A stretch of 64,000 nt of DNA from Umbilicaria muhlenbergii (GCA_000611775.1 KK106982.1:930001-994000); one strand, 5' to 3'; shown: positions 38,975-52,201, numbered from the stretch's first letter. The notes: generated by a model not told the origin, from the letters alone. A program made the numbers and translations.

Positions 38975-40552
38975 TTATATACAGATTAGTAACGACAGGG
39001 CAATCGCGCCTATCAACCCCAAACCGCCGATATTATTTCTACCGCCCGCGCCCTTCTTCGTCGCCGTCGGGTTCGTCGCACTACCCGTACTCGAGCTTGA
39101 CGAGAGCGCCGACCCTGATGTATCCTTCCCGTTCGGCGTATTGCTCTGATCTTCCGGCAGCGGCTTGATGGCCAAGTTCTGGATCACGCCGCCAGAGCTG
39201 GAATAGACCATTGCAGCGACGGTGTTCTGATTGACTGTGACGAGTTTTCCATTATTGGGGTTACTGATGCCGTTGTCGATCAGCTGCTGGCCGCCGGAGG
39301 GGAGGGACGGGATGTCGAATTTGTTATAAAAGCCCTTGGCGGTGATGAGACTGCTTTTGCAGGTTGGAGGCGTTAAGCCTGTGGCGGTCGAGTTGCCGGA
39401 CTCGAGCAGGGTGACGTTGAGTTGATTATACTGTTTCTGTAGATTATCGTAGTCGCCACGGAGCTGGGCGGTGCCATTTTCGTAAAGCACGACGAGGCCG
39501 TAGTCGGAGACTTCTTGCGAGTATTCGTAGACCAGGCCGCCGCTCATGACGGATGTCATCTGAGGGCCGTAGAGGACAGGGACTTCGCTGAAGACGCGGG
39601 GGAGGACGAGGTTGCAGCCGTACTCGGAGAAGAAGACGGGGATGGTGGTGTTGGCGAATTGGGAGACGAGTGTATCGTAGCCGGAGGAGTCGTATGTGGC
39701 GTTGCCGCACCATGAATAAGAGTTTAGGCCGAAGAAGTCGGAGCGGGACATGTCAGACGTAGAGCCGTTGATAGCGCACTGCAGGTATTCCCAGGTGTCG
39801 GCTAGGATGTCGCTCACATCGGCCGCAGAATATCCCACAGGGATGGTCCGAGTTGAGTGCTTGGCGATGTAATTCTTCAAATCCCGGGTCACGGCCCTCA
39901 GATATGGTGGCACTACCCCTCCGCTTGGATCGTCGTTGATAACTTCGTTGCCTGCGAAGAAGCCCAAAGTGTTCGGATAGTCCTTGAACGCCTCCACGAC
40001 CCCGAATATCTGCGTGAGGTAATCCGAGTTGTAGGTACTCCCGGGATCTCCTCTGTTCAGACTCTGACCTGGTAAGGGCGAATTAACGTCCAACAACATG
40101 TATATGCCGACAGCGTTGAAAACACTAGCGCACATGTCGTGGTCGATGGCAGGATCGAGGTTGTATACCCGTATGGTGTTGATTCCCAGTTGCTGCATGA
40201 GAGCCGCATCCCGCAGGCAGGTAGTACCATTACTTAGCGGATCAACGCCGGAGCCGGGGTTGAAACCTGACGAACCGCCAGGCTGGTAGCTGTGAGACTT
40301 GGTCAGTTGGGCCCTGGGCTCTGTGGAAATGGTCGGGAAATGCTCACGCAACACCAATAATCTGGAGGCGACTGTTGGTGACGGTGTTGACAAAATCGGC
40401 TCCCTGAACCTTGATGTTTTGCACCGCGGAGGCAATGGACGTGTAAAGCGCAAGAAGCGCAACGGCAGTTTGAAGTATCTGTGGTCAAAGACATGAGTCA
40501 GCTTGCACTTGCGATTGGTGTGTTAGTCAAGATTTACACTGACTGCACGCAT
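38975..40552 (-). CDS. GPI-anchored 1,3-beta-glucanosyltransferase (GH72, Gel/Gas type)
   Basis: Three exons: 40544-40552, 40348-40478, 38975-40289; 484 aa. The first exon has only three codons (MRA) and uses a GTCAGT donor; joining to ILQTAVALLALYTSIASAV gives a clear signal peptide. Elongates cell-wall beta-1,3-glucan outside the plasma membrane. The two GH72 catalytic glutamates are Glu162 (AGNEV) and Glu269 (FSEYGC), at spacing close to that of Gel1. No cysteine-rich CBM43 module follows, so it belongs to the short GH72 type. A Ser/Thr-rich stretch and a terminal hydrophobic segment (GLGLIGAIALSLLICI) indicate GPI attachment. Confidence 0.94.
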
Positions 40553-41415
40553 AGCTGAATACAACGAGCAAAAGGCCTGAATGTTGATTTGTTGATTAAT
40601 TATGATTCTAGTGGATGAGCGAGTGCAAACTGGCGATGAGCAGTCAATTCTAGTACGGCGCACAGGCGATGAAGGAAGAAGCCGCTCCCCCCCCACCCCC
40701 GAGCAAGAACGAAAGACGGGAATGACTGTGACTTCTGAATTACGGTGAAGATTGGATGAAGCATATATCTCGGTTCCTCGCTCTTGGCCGCAATCCCGGC
40801 AATGTCATGGAAGCCGCCTTGGTCCGTGCTCGAATGCTGTCGAGCCGTCATACTCGATCCTTCGATGGTGCAAGCTATCATGAAGAACAGGGTCGGAATA
40901 GGAAAGCTTGAGCCTTGATATGCTAGAACGTGGCATTGCAACTGTTCTTCTCATGTCTTAGGATTCATACAGAGTGTCGATTCTTATGTGTCTTGGAGCT
41001 GGGGGAAAGAGGCGCCTCTTCTCATGCATCTCCTTGCGAAGCCCTATGAATCATCTCCTAGCGATAGAGTCGACCGCCAAGTGACACGCTCACGTGACAG
41101 TAAAGGCCACAAGAAACACTCCACAACTCTATGCGTCTCAAGTGAAGAATACAAACGCGAAGTACAATACTCAAGACTCACGCCATTCTTCAAGTAAACA
41201 GACATTCGATTAGCATATTTGTCCTATCGCCAGGGACCCTGCTGTACACCCGTGATGCTCCTTTCGGCCCAGCATCCTGAACACGGGCCACCGCAATGCA
41301 TGACGCGACTATGTACATGGTACAGAAGAATGAGATGAAGAGTGAAGGATGGTCTTGAAAAGATGACTGGCAAAGCAGGAAGGGGACTTGGTTGTGACGG
41401 CGTTCCATCATCGCT
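40553..41415. other. Upstream region of the GH72 gene
   Basis: 863 bases between the GH72 start and the TOM20 stop, both on the minus strand. It should hold the wall-gene promoter and the TOM20 3' UTR. CACGTGAC near 41091 is a possible E-box-like element. No coding frame. Confidence 0.45.
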
Positions 41416-42099
41416 TTAATCATCTACGCCCGGCGCACTACCTTCCGAACCAGGGCCCGCGCCAAAGCGTCCAACAGAAATGCTTGGGTCAGATGCAATC
41501 ATCTCCGCCAATATATCGAGGATTGGTTTTGGCACTGTCTTGTCGTATATCTGTATTAAATCCCCGGGCTGCGGGTAGACCTTCAGGGCTTTGTAAAAGC
41601 AAAGTGCTGCCTCCACTTGGTTTGACCCTGCATGTGAATGTTAGTATGACGGTGAGTACTCACGAAACGCCGACGAACGCATACCATCTTGACACAGTGT
41701 CTCACCCCGGGCCACCTCATTCATGAAGTATGCTTCCTTCTCCTCAACGTCGGTCGGGAAGCCCTCCTCCTTGGCTTCCTCAACGGCAGTTTTGATGGCT
41801 TGCTTCTGCTGAGCTCCTTGCGCCTCAGCTTCTTCCCTAGCAGCGCGTGCCTCCCTCCGCGACTCCCTTTTCAGGGCTTTTCTGAATTCCGGGTCTGTCC
41901 GTCGCTTATGATCGAAGTAAACGGCGTATGCTGCATGCGTCAAGAATGTTCAGTAAAGTAACGCATGGCGACAAATATTGCAAATGAAAGAACGGAAAGC
42001 TAGGCCGTTCTAAAGCTGTCTTCACCTACCGATGAGACCTGTGACCACTGCGCCCACGGAAGCTGCCACAATCGTGGACGTCCTAATAGACGACGCCAT
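41416..42099 (-). CDS. TOM20: Mitochondrial import receptor TOM20
   Basis: Three exons: 42030-42099, 41685-41930, 41416-41627; 175 aa. Outer-membrane receptor of the TOM complex that binds presequences. The N-terminal helix ([20 protein letters not shown]) is the membrane anchor, followed by the [18 protein letters not shown] signature and a highly charged helix. The C-terminal TPR-like receptor fold includes [19 protein letters not shown]. All introns are GT-AG. Confidence 0.95.
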
Positions 42100-42409
42100 T
42101 CTAAACACCTTTCAAAACAAAGTACAGACTCCAAGGCACTCAAGGCGGCTCGAATAGAGAATGAAACTGAGGGTCGAGAAGCTTGGTCAGATCGGTGATC
42201 TGCCTTCCATAATTTTCGAGGCAAACACCGTAACGGCAGCGTTTCGCGCTAGTCATCGGGACCGTGCCGCCGATACTGCCGGACTTGGCACTTGCACTAA
42301 GGTAGTGTACGGTAGCTGACCTTGGAGCTGCATCTGCTCTCCTCTGCTCCTCTGGAAGCATTGCTCACACAGAGGCTTTTAAATGGGAACGGTGTTTCTC
42401 TGAGGAGCA
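42100..42409. promoter_or_regulatory. Divergent promoter region TOM20 / EXO84
   Basis: 310 bases between opposed start codons; it must contain both promoters and leaders. No TATA box is obvious. Confidence 0.55.
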
Positions 42410-44657
42410 ATGGAGGAGAAAGAGAAGAGTAAAGGCTTCTCACTGCGCAAGAAAGCGTCACGACGACTGCCTATCAGCGCTCCAAAACAATTATCTAGTC
42501 TGGTACCTAAGGCATCCACATCTCAGGGAGCGACGCTTGCGAATGGCAGCGCGAAGACCAGCTTGGATACATCGCGGGAACGACCAAAGCTTGGCGGAAA
42601 CACGTCGGATCTGGTCAAGAGGAGATATTCTACACGTTTTACCCAACTTCCCGACTTCAGTAATGCTGGAGCACCCCCCATACCTTCGGTTCCGGCAATC
42701 CCTACCCAGTTCGCCCAGCCAGGACCTGGGCGCGGAGCACCAGCATCCGGCCAGGGTATTTCTATTGACATCAATGCTTTGAGAGACCCAAATCTGCAAG
42801 CTGAGAAATGTGAGCCGCAAACGCTATATCGTTGTAGCCATGGCAATTGGACGCTGACGAAGACCGCAGATGTAAACCACCTTCTTGCTGATGCTTCAGA
42901 GCAAGAAATCCGAGACTATCAGGCAAACCTCCGTAAGATCAAGAACCGAACCTCGACGGATCTACAACAGAACGTGTATCGGAACCGAACCCAGTTCATC
43001 AAGATTAGCAAGGAAGCAGAAAAGCTCAAAGGGGAGATGCGAACACTTCGAGGACTCATGTCTGAGCTCACCTCAGCACTGGGTCAAGCATCTGTGGGAT
43101 CCTCATCATCAGTATCAAGCAGACGATCACCCACGCAGGACGATGGAGCGACAAGAGCGCGCAAAACGGCTAACAGAAGTTCGGTTGCCAACTTGGAAGC
43201 CATGTGGAGCGCACAGCTTCAGACCCTGTGGAAAAATGTCGAAGGGTCACAGAAATATTTGCCAGCTATTCCGGGTAGGCATATTGTGTATGAGTTAGGT
43301 AATTGGGTTGAGCTGGATGCCGCAACCTGGAAACCCCGGCGACCTGCGCATATATTCTTACTTAACGATCAACTTATGGTCGCCACAAGGAAGAGGAAGA
43401 GGATCGATCCTAATGCCGCAGTCAATGGTGGGGCCCCACAGAAAGCCCCGACGAAACTCGTCGCTGAGAGGTGCTGGGCACTGCAGGACATCGACTTGGT
43501 TGATCTTGGATCCAACAGCCACGGATTGAATGGAGTAGCGCATGATAGACGGGATATTGCCAACGCAATAAGCATCCGCTGCGGTCAAGAGTCGTTTACA
43601 TATCGAAGTGATCCATCCGACAGCACTGAGAAAACCAACTTACTCCTGGCTTTTCGAAGGACCGTCGATGAACTCCGCCGAGCATTACGAACTAATGCTG
43701 ATGACACTAGCAGCAAGGGCAAGGAGACTCTCAATTATTTCGCCATAAGAGACGGTCTGACCTCCCAAAAGACAGACTTACTAGAGTCTCTCAATAGCTT
43801 CAAGGACCGAGCTGAAGTTTTGATCGATGTAGATGGCAAGCAAAAGAACCTAAGATGGGTTGAAGAACAAATTGACGAGCTCGATATCGAAGTGGCACTA
43901 CAACGATTCGAGGACGCTGTGAAACACGTAGAAAAACTACGGAGGCTAGGAAAGGGTCTCAAGGGAAACAAGATAGCACAGGAACTCATCAGTATAAAAG
44001 TTGACGAGAGGGCGGTCAAGCTCGCAGGTAGAGCACTTCTTGGAGAACTTCTACGAGGATGCAGTGTTGACCATCGCTCAGATCTGGTAACACAGCGATT
44101 GATTGACACCCACTCATTCTCAAATGCCACGCAGATGAACGTGGCTTGGTTAGTCCGCTTGGGATTTGAGGATCGGGCAAGAGAGGCCTACTTAGCAGCT
44201 AGGACTGCTGTCATCACCAAGAGGACCCGGTAAGTTGCCGCAGTCATACCTGAGATCTTCTTTTAAGAAGCCTTGAGGTGCAACATGATAGCTAACTCTC
44301 GAATGCAGACAATGCATCTTTGAAGGAGACCTCCCTCAATACATCTTCCAGATCTCGTACGTGTACTTCACCCTCATACGAAACACCGTCAGCATATACC
44401 AGCAATGCTTTCCCCCTCTCATGATGAGTGCATGCGTCAAATGGTCAAAAGAACATCTCGACGGCTTCAATGTTCTGCTGTCACGACAGCTCAGTAGCGT
44501 GGAAGGCGGTAGTCCGATATGGCAGGATTGTATTGACAGAGCTAAGGAGCATGCCGCAATGATGAACGAGGTTGGACTTGATTTCAAGGAACTTGTAGGG
44601 GTGCGAATGGGAACGGAGGATACGAGCGAAGTGGTCGGATTGGGAGTCCGTCAGTGA
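42410..44657 (+). CDS. EXO84: Exocyst subunit EXO84
   Basis: Two exons: 42410-44229, 44309-44657; 722 aa. Part of the exocyst that tethers secretory vesicles at growth sites. A basic Ser-rich N-terminus of about 125 residues, then the coiled-coil region (residues about 150-225), a PH-like domain (about 285-420; GNWVELDAATWKPRRPAHIF) and the C-terminal helical bundle (RAEVLIDVDGKQ onward). Length and order match the family. Intron GTAAGT...CAG. Confidence 0.95.
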
Positions 44658-45060
44658 CAGTATATATTGATGGGACACAAGTCCAATGTATGAATGATGG
44701 AGAATGACATATTACGGGCAAACTTGCTTGTTGCCTACCAAGCCAAGATTATTGAGTCAAGAACGCGTGGAGATGCCGCAAGTGAGCTTCCAGGTTGCGC
44801 CGCACTGGAAACCGGTTCGTAGTAAAGTTTTATATCGGTCAGCGGCATTAAATACTACACAACTTCACTCCTGGATTCAGATTGGTTGCTGTCTGGGTTG
44901 TGGCTTGACCCAGCTCCATCCAGCCTTTCATGTTTTCTATCTAAGACTATCGTGATAGTGCTTACTGCGAACAAATAACACGTTTCCACTCGTAGCGAAT
45001 AGTAGTTTTGAAGCACGAGTCTTGACTACAACAGTTAAACGTTACTATCAAACAGGCGCC
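44658..45060. other. Gap between EXO84 and hetC
   Basis: 403 bases between co-oriented genes. EXO84 3' UTR and hetC promoter; no TATA box near the start. Nothing else seen. Confidence 0.45.
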
Positions 45061-47510
45061 ATGGCTTTGAACTGGATATGCCTCTTCCTCGCCGTTGTGC
45101 TGGTGCTCCAGGCTTCTCCTGCATCAGCTTTCGGAGCCGGGAACATAGGTTGATATGCTTTCCTGAGAGGCTAGGATTCATGCTGACAGTCTCTACAGCT
45201 TCGATCTCCAAGCTCGAAGGTCACAATTGGCGCCATGGCGATATCGAAGATATGCTTAAGACCATCGCTTTCCTCAAGGGCCATAAATGGACCTCCATGA
45301 TGGTGAAGCGTGTATACTTTGGCAACTGGCTCCGGGATTACTCCCAAGCCGTGGACGTGGGAACACTAAAAGGTGTGCAATCTGCCACCATAAGGATATT
45401 GGTCTGGGTGCTCTCTTTCCTGAGTTTTGGCTATGCCACCGAAGAATTCGAGGTCACGGAGGAACGTCTAGGGGTGTATAGGCCAGAGGAACACATTGAC
45501 AACCCCAAAGACTATGCAGACAACATAGATGCCAGGAAGTACGATCAGAGATTACGGCCGCCTATCGAGCCCATAGAGCTTGAGATTGATCCAGAGACGG
45601 GTATGAAGAACTACATCGCCAACGAGAAATTGGGTATTGCTACCAGTGTCGGGTATGTCAAGCACAGCTTTATGAGATCGATACACTTTGGAAGAGTCTA
45701 CACAAGTGGCGCCAGTGGAATGAAGGGCAAAGACGCGGATCTACACGAGGCTCTTAGATGCTTGGGACAAGGGCTACATTGCTTGGAAGATTTTGGCGCA
45801 CACACAAACTATACCGAGCTTGCGCTTCGAGAACAGGGCTTCAGAGACGTCTTCCCTCACACTGGAAGTGCAACAGAAATCAATCTGCGAGGCCATAGAG
45901 TTTTCCCACTCGTTACTGGAACGTTCGGCGCAGTTGACTTTTTACACTCCGTGCTGGGCGAAGCAACAGATCACTTTGCTCAAACCGAGGTCGATGAGCT
46001 GAACAAGGCCCTAGGAGATGCGCAAGCACAGTCGAAGGGCTCTTCCGGAGACGTTGGCCGAAACTTTGGTCGATCTGGACAAGATCTCTCCAACCTGACT
46101 AGCTTACTATCTCAGGTTCCCGGGGCTGGTGGACTCTGCCAGCAGGCTGAGCAGCTCCGGGCCCAAGCGGATGCGCAGGAAAAGCAGAACTCTGGAGATG
46201 TTGACCGTGCGACAAGCGCCTTGGGTGTTAATAGACCGCCGTCCTTCGCAGGTCCACCTGGAGCACCGGGTGGTCCTCCTGGTCCAGGCATCCCTGGTTG
46301 GGAAACATTCGACCCTATCAAAACTGCAGCTCAGATATATCCAATCCTTGAGTTTCGAGACAAGGTCGTCAAAGCAATTTCTCTGACCCTCGAGAAGATT
46401 CCTGGCCTCGAAGCCCTAGTCGAGAAAATCACGGAGACAGTGACACTGTTTATTCTCTCGCTCTTGGCTCCGTACATTCGCCCCATCATCAATGCTGTGA
46501 GCAATCAGCTCAAGACCGGCAGTTCAACAGTCATTGACGCCAGTGGCAAACAACAATTCGGACCCTGGCAAGACCCGCATTGCTCGGACCCCACGCACTC
46601 CATGCTCTCCAAAGACCATTTCTCCAACATCTTGAACGAGCCTGCCGGGCAGGTCGCCTCCACTATCCTGCAATACGTCGCCCCTCGCATCATCTACGCA
46701 TGGCAACACCCCGATATCCCTGTCGAACAAGTCCTATCCGACGTCTGCCGCGTCTTCCACCACCCCGCCATCCGAGATCCACACTGCGAACTCCACCGCA
46801 ACATGTACGACACTGTCCAACGCTGGGTGCACTCCCTCCCCGACCGCGGCACCTCCCTAAACAACACCCTCAGCTCTGAAGGCGTGCATCAGGGCCGCAA
46901 CCACAAAGGCGACAACGACGCCAACACCCCCCATAACCACGGCGGTCTCCCCGGCGTCGGCCTCCCCGGCGTCGGAAATTTCTTCCCCCCCAGCACCCAC
47001 AGCAAACTCGGCAGCGCTTCCCCCTGGGAGAAGATCACCCAACTACGCGACACCACGGGTATCCACCGCGACGACATCGGCACCACAGCCCCCTCCATAG
47101 CCGCCGAATACCCCGGCACAGTCACCAGCTACGACGCCACACGCCCCCCTCCCGGTCCGTCGTCCGCATACGAGGGCGCCTCCTCCTCCCCATCCCCCGT
47201 TCCACCGCAGCAGGTCTCCTACGGCTACACCCAGCCCCAGACCCAGCCCGACTACGGCGGTCCATCGCCGGTCCCGCATCAGCAAAGTTCGTTCTCTAAC
47301 CCGCCGCCTGCTGCAGCTTACCAACAAGATTACGGGAGTGGGTACCAACAGGGGCCCCCTCCTCCCGCTTTTGGTGGGGGCTATGCGCCTGGGCCGGGGT
47401 ACGGGTTCGATTCGAATGCGCCGCAGGTGCCGTATGGGTATGGAGGAGGACCGCCGCCGCCGGGGCCGGGACAGGGGCAGGGGCAGTATTATGGGGGGCC
47501 GCGGTATTAG
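45061..47510 (+). CDS. hetC: HET-C heterokaryon incompatibility protein
   Basis: Two exons: 45061-45148, 45199-47510; 799 aa. The signal peptide MALNWICLFLAVVLVLQASP is in exon 1; the first codons of a longer read-through frame starting at 45078 are an artefact. Residues about 25-580 are the HET-C core (LEGHNWRHGDIE, VYFGNWLRDYSQA, LHCLEDFGAHTNY). The last 200 residues are Gly/Pro/Gln/Tyr-rich and disordered-looking. In Neurospora, allelic differences at het-c trigger incompatibility after hyphal fusion; whether this protein does so cannot be told. Its 3' part is C-rich, then G-rich from about 47320. Confidence 0.95.
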
Positions 47511-48036
47511 GGATTGCGTGTGTGGAATGGAAGTGGCGTTTTGAGGTTGGGGTTGTCTAGGGAATGGGAGGATTGGGGAGATGGCATGGGCATTAGGGGG
47601 GGATGAATAGGTTTGCTCACGTATATGCAGAATATGCATCTGTTCTACTGGAATGAAGTGCAGTCTAGGTTTCAATAGATCACCCAGTCTATTCTTTCTA
47701 AGCGTACTCTTACTGAATGTAATGTCACTCGCCCTCGGAATGTTTGAACTCCCGAACACATTAGATCCGAGGGAGCACTGATCTGCCGCACCATGACTCT
47801 TGCATTGTGAGCTGAATCTGCTATCTCGCAGAAGACTCCATGCATCTCTACCGTGTCTGCAGCGCCGACCCATGACTCCGGAAAACGCCCACGCTGGTTA
47901 ACTCACGCCCATGCGATGCCGACGCCACGGCATTCGTCATTCGTCATTACGACAGCGTCCTCTAAGCACTTGTGCATGTGAATCTAGGAGTCCCCAAAGC
48001 CCAGGTGTTCCATCGTTCTCCAACCTCCCGCGTCCA
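47511..48036. other. Convergent 3' gap hetC / SAL1
   Basis: 526 bases between converging stops. Includes a small 7-bp repeat (CATTCGT twice plus CATTACG, about 47933-47951). No gene. Confidence 0.5.
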
Positions 48037-50171
48037 TTATCTCAACCCCAACACCCTCTTTGAATTGTCGTAGACGACATAGGTGATACTAACAGCGGGA
48101 ACAACCTTCAACAAATTGGGCGTGATGCCTTTGAACAAGCCCCTTACGCCCTCACCGCGCACAGTCTTAACCGTAACGTCCCAAATACCCGTATAAGTAG
48201 GCGGATGGATGGCTGTGCCTTGACTCTGCAAACGCGTTCTTAGAACGTTGATGGGATATACAGCGCTGGCGCCGAGCGCCCCACTGACGGCGCCGATACC
48301 AGCTGTCATAACGTTACCAGGCGCGGCGTCTTCTTCGTGACAGTGGCGGGCTTTGGCATTGCGTGCGGTGATGAATTGTTTGAGGTATTCGAAGGTGGTG
48401 AGATCGAGGGCGCTGTATGGAAACATGCCGACCAGGCCCATAGGGAGACCTCGATAGAAAGAGCGGATGCCGGATGTGGTCCACATTTTCTTGGCGGTGG
48501 CGACGATGAGGCGGTTGCCGTGGAGGCCGCCTTGAACGGTCTCGCATTGCATGCGACTGGTTTCGAGTCAGTGTATGTACCTCCGTCGATGATTGGAGGA
48601 GAGTCACCTACAATTTCAGGGTATCTAAGGGGTATATACAGAACCTGACACCGCGTTAGCATTGTCCCAGTAAACTGGTGAGAGTATCACTGACTGAGAA
48701 ATGATGCCTCCGAGACCGGCAGCAAAGAATTGTGACCATGGATTGAGAGCTTTCGGATCATCGTGACCTTCTAGCTTTGCTAATGCTCGTTTCGAGCCCT
48801 AAGTTAGAGTTCAGCTTGCGTCCCAGCTCAAAGTCGGACTTTTTGTTACCTCGTATGATCCAAATTTGATGGCTGATTCTGGCATGACCTTGAGCACGTT
48901 GAGGCCGTTGCCTGCTCTGTCAGCGGAGGCATGCGAAGATCCAAGGAGCGCCCTAACCTGCAAACAAGCTTCGTATTCCTCCCATGCGCCACAATGTTCT
49001 AGTTGCCTCGATCAATGGTCTCGATGCCTTCTTCGCGGCTTGTACAGGCGCCCCCGACTTCACGGCAAGGATTGTTTCGGCCCTAACACCCGTTTGTGCG
49101 ATGAGGTAGACCTTCAGTCGATCCAAGGGTGCCGTTGCTGTTCGCGATACGACGCCGGCAATGCCTCCCGCGAGAAAGTAGCCTGGGTCAGGCATGAGAT
49201 CCGTCAGCAATGTGATACTCCCCAATTCGCTTGTTGAGGTTTCCTCCACAATCGCCGCCAATAGTGGCGGCTCGGCTTCCTTCGTTGTCTGTTCCCCTGG
49301 ATCCCAGGCAAAGGAACTAATTTGCCTGTCCTTCGCAGTCCTCGATGATTTTGGCTCGTTGGTCGGTATTGGAGTTGGTTGTGATGGACGTCGTGGCCGA
49401 GAAGGGTTGGCAATGGCAGCAAGTGCGGCAGCAAAAGTGCCAAACAAAGTTGTAAGAAAGTGGTGTCTACCTAGTCCCTCTACTGTCTCATCCGATACTT
49501 GTACATCCCCTTCTGAATTGAGTGTCACTGTTGAAGAGTAATATGAGAGTACCGCTTTAAGACCAGGTGCGTGCGCGGGTATAAAAAGCAGAAAATTTCT
49601 TGCTAGTGAGTCAGCCGATATTGAGGGAAGCCAGTCATCGACGTGAATAACTACCTCCATTCATCGAATGTTATGACCCCATCATGGTTCGAATCCACTT
49701 CAGCAAAGAACTGATCGAACTTTGACTGAGGAACGACAAGGCCTGCCCGAGCGAAGGCAGACTTCAATTCTCCTTTATCCAATTGACCGTTGTGGTCCCG
49801 ATCTATGCTCTTGAAGAGCTGCCGCAGTTCTCTCTCGGTCTGCTCCACGAAGGTGCGGAATTCTTTCCCATGCATCAGCGTAATTCACAATTGTCCACTC
49901 CAATAACGCGTACCGGAATACTGAATGCGACCATCGCCACCGAGATCGACTGCTTTGAAAACATCTTGAAGCATGTCATCGGCATTCTTGAGAGCTGGCG
50001 GCATTATCAGCATCGCCGCATGAGCACAGCGATAACGCACTCACGGTGATCTATTTTTCGAAGGCCCTTCTTCAACGCCTTGATATCCAGTTGGCCTTCC
50101 TTACGTGTGTCCAAGTCCTGCCAGAGCTTCTCCACCCGCGCGTCTCGTGCGTTCTGTGATTCGCCCTCCAT
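48037..50171 (-). CDS. SAL1: EF-hand mitochondrial carrier of SAL1/SCaMC type
   Basis: Eight exons: 50045-50171, 49914-49994, 49655-49862, 48958-49598, 48850-48911, 48695-48798, 48612-48644, 48037-48556; 591 aa. Exchanges ATP-Mg for phosphate across the inner mitochondrial membrane in a Ca2+-dependent way. The N-terminal half faces the intermembrane space and has EF-hand loops (DLGGDGRIQYSE, DRDHNGQLDKGE, DSNHDGVITFDE), the first (DTRKEGQLD) being weak. Three mitochondrial carrier repeats follow (TAPLDRLKVYL, YPLDTLKFRM, YPINVLRTRL). The start at 50171 gives MEGESQNARDARVEKLW. Confidence 0.94.
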
Positions 50172-50753
50172 CACGGCCACCGGGGAGCTCCTGCTATCTC
50201 AGCTCGATCATGCTCCCTCTCTCCATTGGACGGTTTGATTCCGCGGCCGCTGATGATTCCTGAACAAAGAGACGCGACTTCATATGTAGCTCTGACTTAG
50301 GCAGGCGTGGTTGCTCTGTTCGTGGTGTGTGTAGGTGAATTGTAGGGTGACAGGGTGACAGGGCGACAGGGTGGCTCGGTGGGTAGAGGCTCAGGTTTGA
50401 CTGCCGGGGAGTGGGGAATTTAGGCGTGGAGCTATCAGCCCTACGGCGTCGATCCCAGATCACATGTCTGCAAAGTTCACTCCGTGCACAACTCTCACTA
50501 GCCTAACCCTAACTTCTACTCTCTCACAATATATAAACTATGTTCTGCATGTCTCCTATCGAAGAGTATGTCTTGAGAGCATGATTTTGCTCGCCTAAGT
50601 CGGGAGTATATTCGGCGAGGCCTGCTTTGGGGGCCATTGAGTGCCACCTATCCCGCCTTGCACCATGTAAAAGGACATGACTTAATGCAGATGTACAAAG
50701 AAGTCCAAAGCTAGAACTGGCTCGCAAGTCTTTTCGGCCCGTCTTTGCAGACC
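50172..50753. promoter_or_regulatory. Divergent promoter region SAL1 / cyclin C
   Basis: 582 bases between opposed starts. Contains an 8-bp repeat (AGGGTGAC, about four units, 50343-50374) and TATATAAA near 50530, which is about 220 bases from the cyclin C ATG and may not be used. Confidence 0.5.
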
Positions 50754-51761
50754 ATGGCCGCAAACTATTGGGCGTCCACGCAGCGCCGGTGCTGGCAGTT
50801 CACCAAGGACGCCCTGCTGGATATTCGGCAGAAGCTCGAAGACCGAGGCCTAGTACAGCAGTACCCGCTCCCAGATCGACGCCTTCAGAGCATCTTCTTC
50901 AACCAGCGTATGTGATTCGACCCTGCTTGCCCGAGGATTCCTGACATTGGGGCCTCCAGAATTATGCAAACTAGGGCGCCGTATGGCCATCCGCCAGCAA
51001 GCACTTGCCACGGCACAGGTCTTCATCCGAAGGTTCTATAGCAAAGTCGAGATACGCCGCACGAACCCGTATCTTGTTTTAGCTACAGCTTTGTATCTAG
51101 CCTGCAAGATGGAAGAATGCCCCCAGCATATCCGCGTAGTTGTCAGCGAGGCTCGCAGCATGTGGCAAGGTGGGAGGATCGATGCGTATTGTTCGGATTT
51201 TGCTGACCGTCCAAAGAATTCATCGTCTCCGACATCTCCAAGCTCGGCGAATGCGAGTTCTTCATGATCTCGGAGATGAACTCCCAGCTCATTGTCCACC
51301 ACCCGTATCGCAGCCTCGTCGAACTGCAGAACACCTTGAATATGGCACAAGAAGAAGTCTCCTTGGCTTGGTCCATCATCAACGACCATTATCTGACGGA
51401 TCTCCCGCTTCTGTATCCACCTCACATCGTCGCAGTGACGGCCATCTTCCTTGCCATGGTGCTCAAGCCCACACCAGCGGGCCTCCATGCCGCCTCAAAT
51501 GCAGCCGCAACCCTCGCAAATGTCTCACAGGCCATCAAGGGCGGGGATACGTCGCAGCTGAACGATGTTGGCGCAACTACTCCCCAGGGAAAGGTGCAGA
51601 GCTTGGTGAAGTGGCTTGCTGAAAGCGAGATTGATATTAAGGCCGTTGTTGACTGTTCGCAAGAGATCATATCACTGTACGACGTATGGGAACAGTACAG
51701 CGAGAAAACTTGCAGAGAGCAGATCGCACGATACGTCAAAGCGAGAGGTCTGGACAAATGA
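50754..51761 (+). CDS. SSN8: Cyclin C, Mediator kinase-module cyclin
   Basis: Three exons: 50754-50907, 50960-51169, 51217-51761; 302 aa. Partner of Cdk8 in the Mediator kinase module. [16 protein letters not shown], the [19 protein letters not shown] cyclin-box helix and [16 protein letters not shown] are diagnostic. A filamentous-fungal insert (about 225-260; [16 protein letters not shown]) precedes the last helices. All introns are GT-AG. Confidence 0.95.
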
Positions 51762-52201
51762 GAATCAGCTTTCTGACGACAACAGCAAGAAGACCTGCAA
51801 GGAGCAAACCTCAAGATCGGTGCAAGCGGGAGGTTCGAATAAACAAAGATAAACATCGACGAAAAGGACACCCGGCGGCGAATGACTGCAATACAGTTCG
51901 AAAAAGAAACAGTCCCAGGTGTGAGCGTTACAGACGGAGTCTGGAAAGAAGCGGCGGAAGCGTCCACAGGTTTGTGTATAGGTGGTTGTACTGTGTTTGT
52001 GCTATGTTCTTATTGTGCCTACATATGGAAGGCGCGTATTTGACTGCAAGGATATATACTCCAATATAACCTTTTCTGCTACCCAGAGCTCCAGTGGTAC
52101 AGTGGCCCCAAAACACCCCTTTACCATTGATTATGCTAACTTTCTCAGCCTCCCGCCGGGACAGGCCGCCGGCCACCTGGAGCTCTGGGGTTCGACCCTG
52201 G

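Noticed and set aside
40290-40462. Start of the uninterrupted GH72 frame at 40462
   Set aside because: This part reads through an intron; splicing to the exon at 40348-40478 gives the proper signal peptide and mature start.
45078-45198. Alternative hetC start in a read-through frame
   Set aside because: It crosses the 50-nt intron; the ATG at 45061 gives a signal peptide and the correct spliced frame.
47043-47873. 276-codon antisense frame opposite the hetC 3' end
   Set aside because: Arg/Pro-rich shadow of the Gly/Pro-rich hetC tail and the same skew switch.
49686-49696. Perfect tRNA B-box-like GGTTCGAATCC
   Set aside because: Lies in an EF-hand exon of SAL1; no A box, acceptor stem or T-stem pairing around it.
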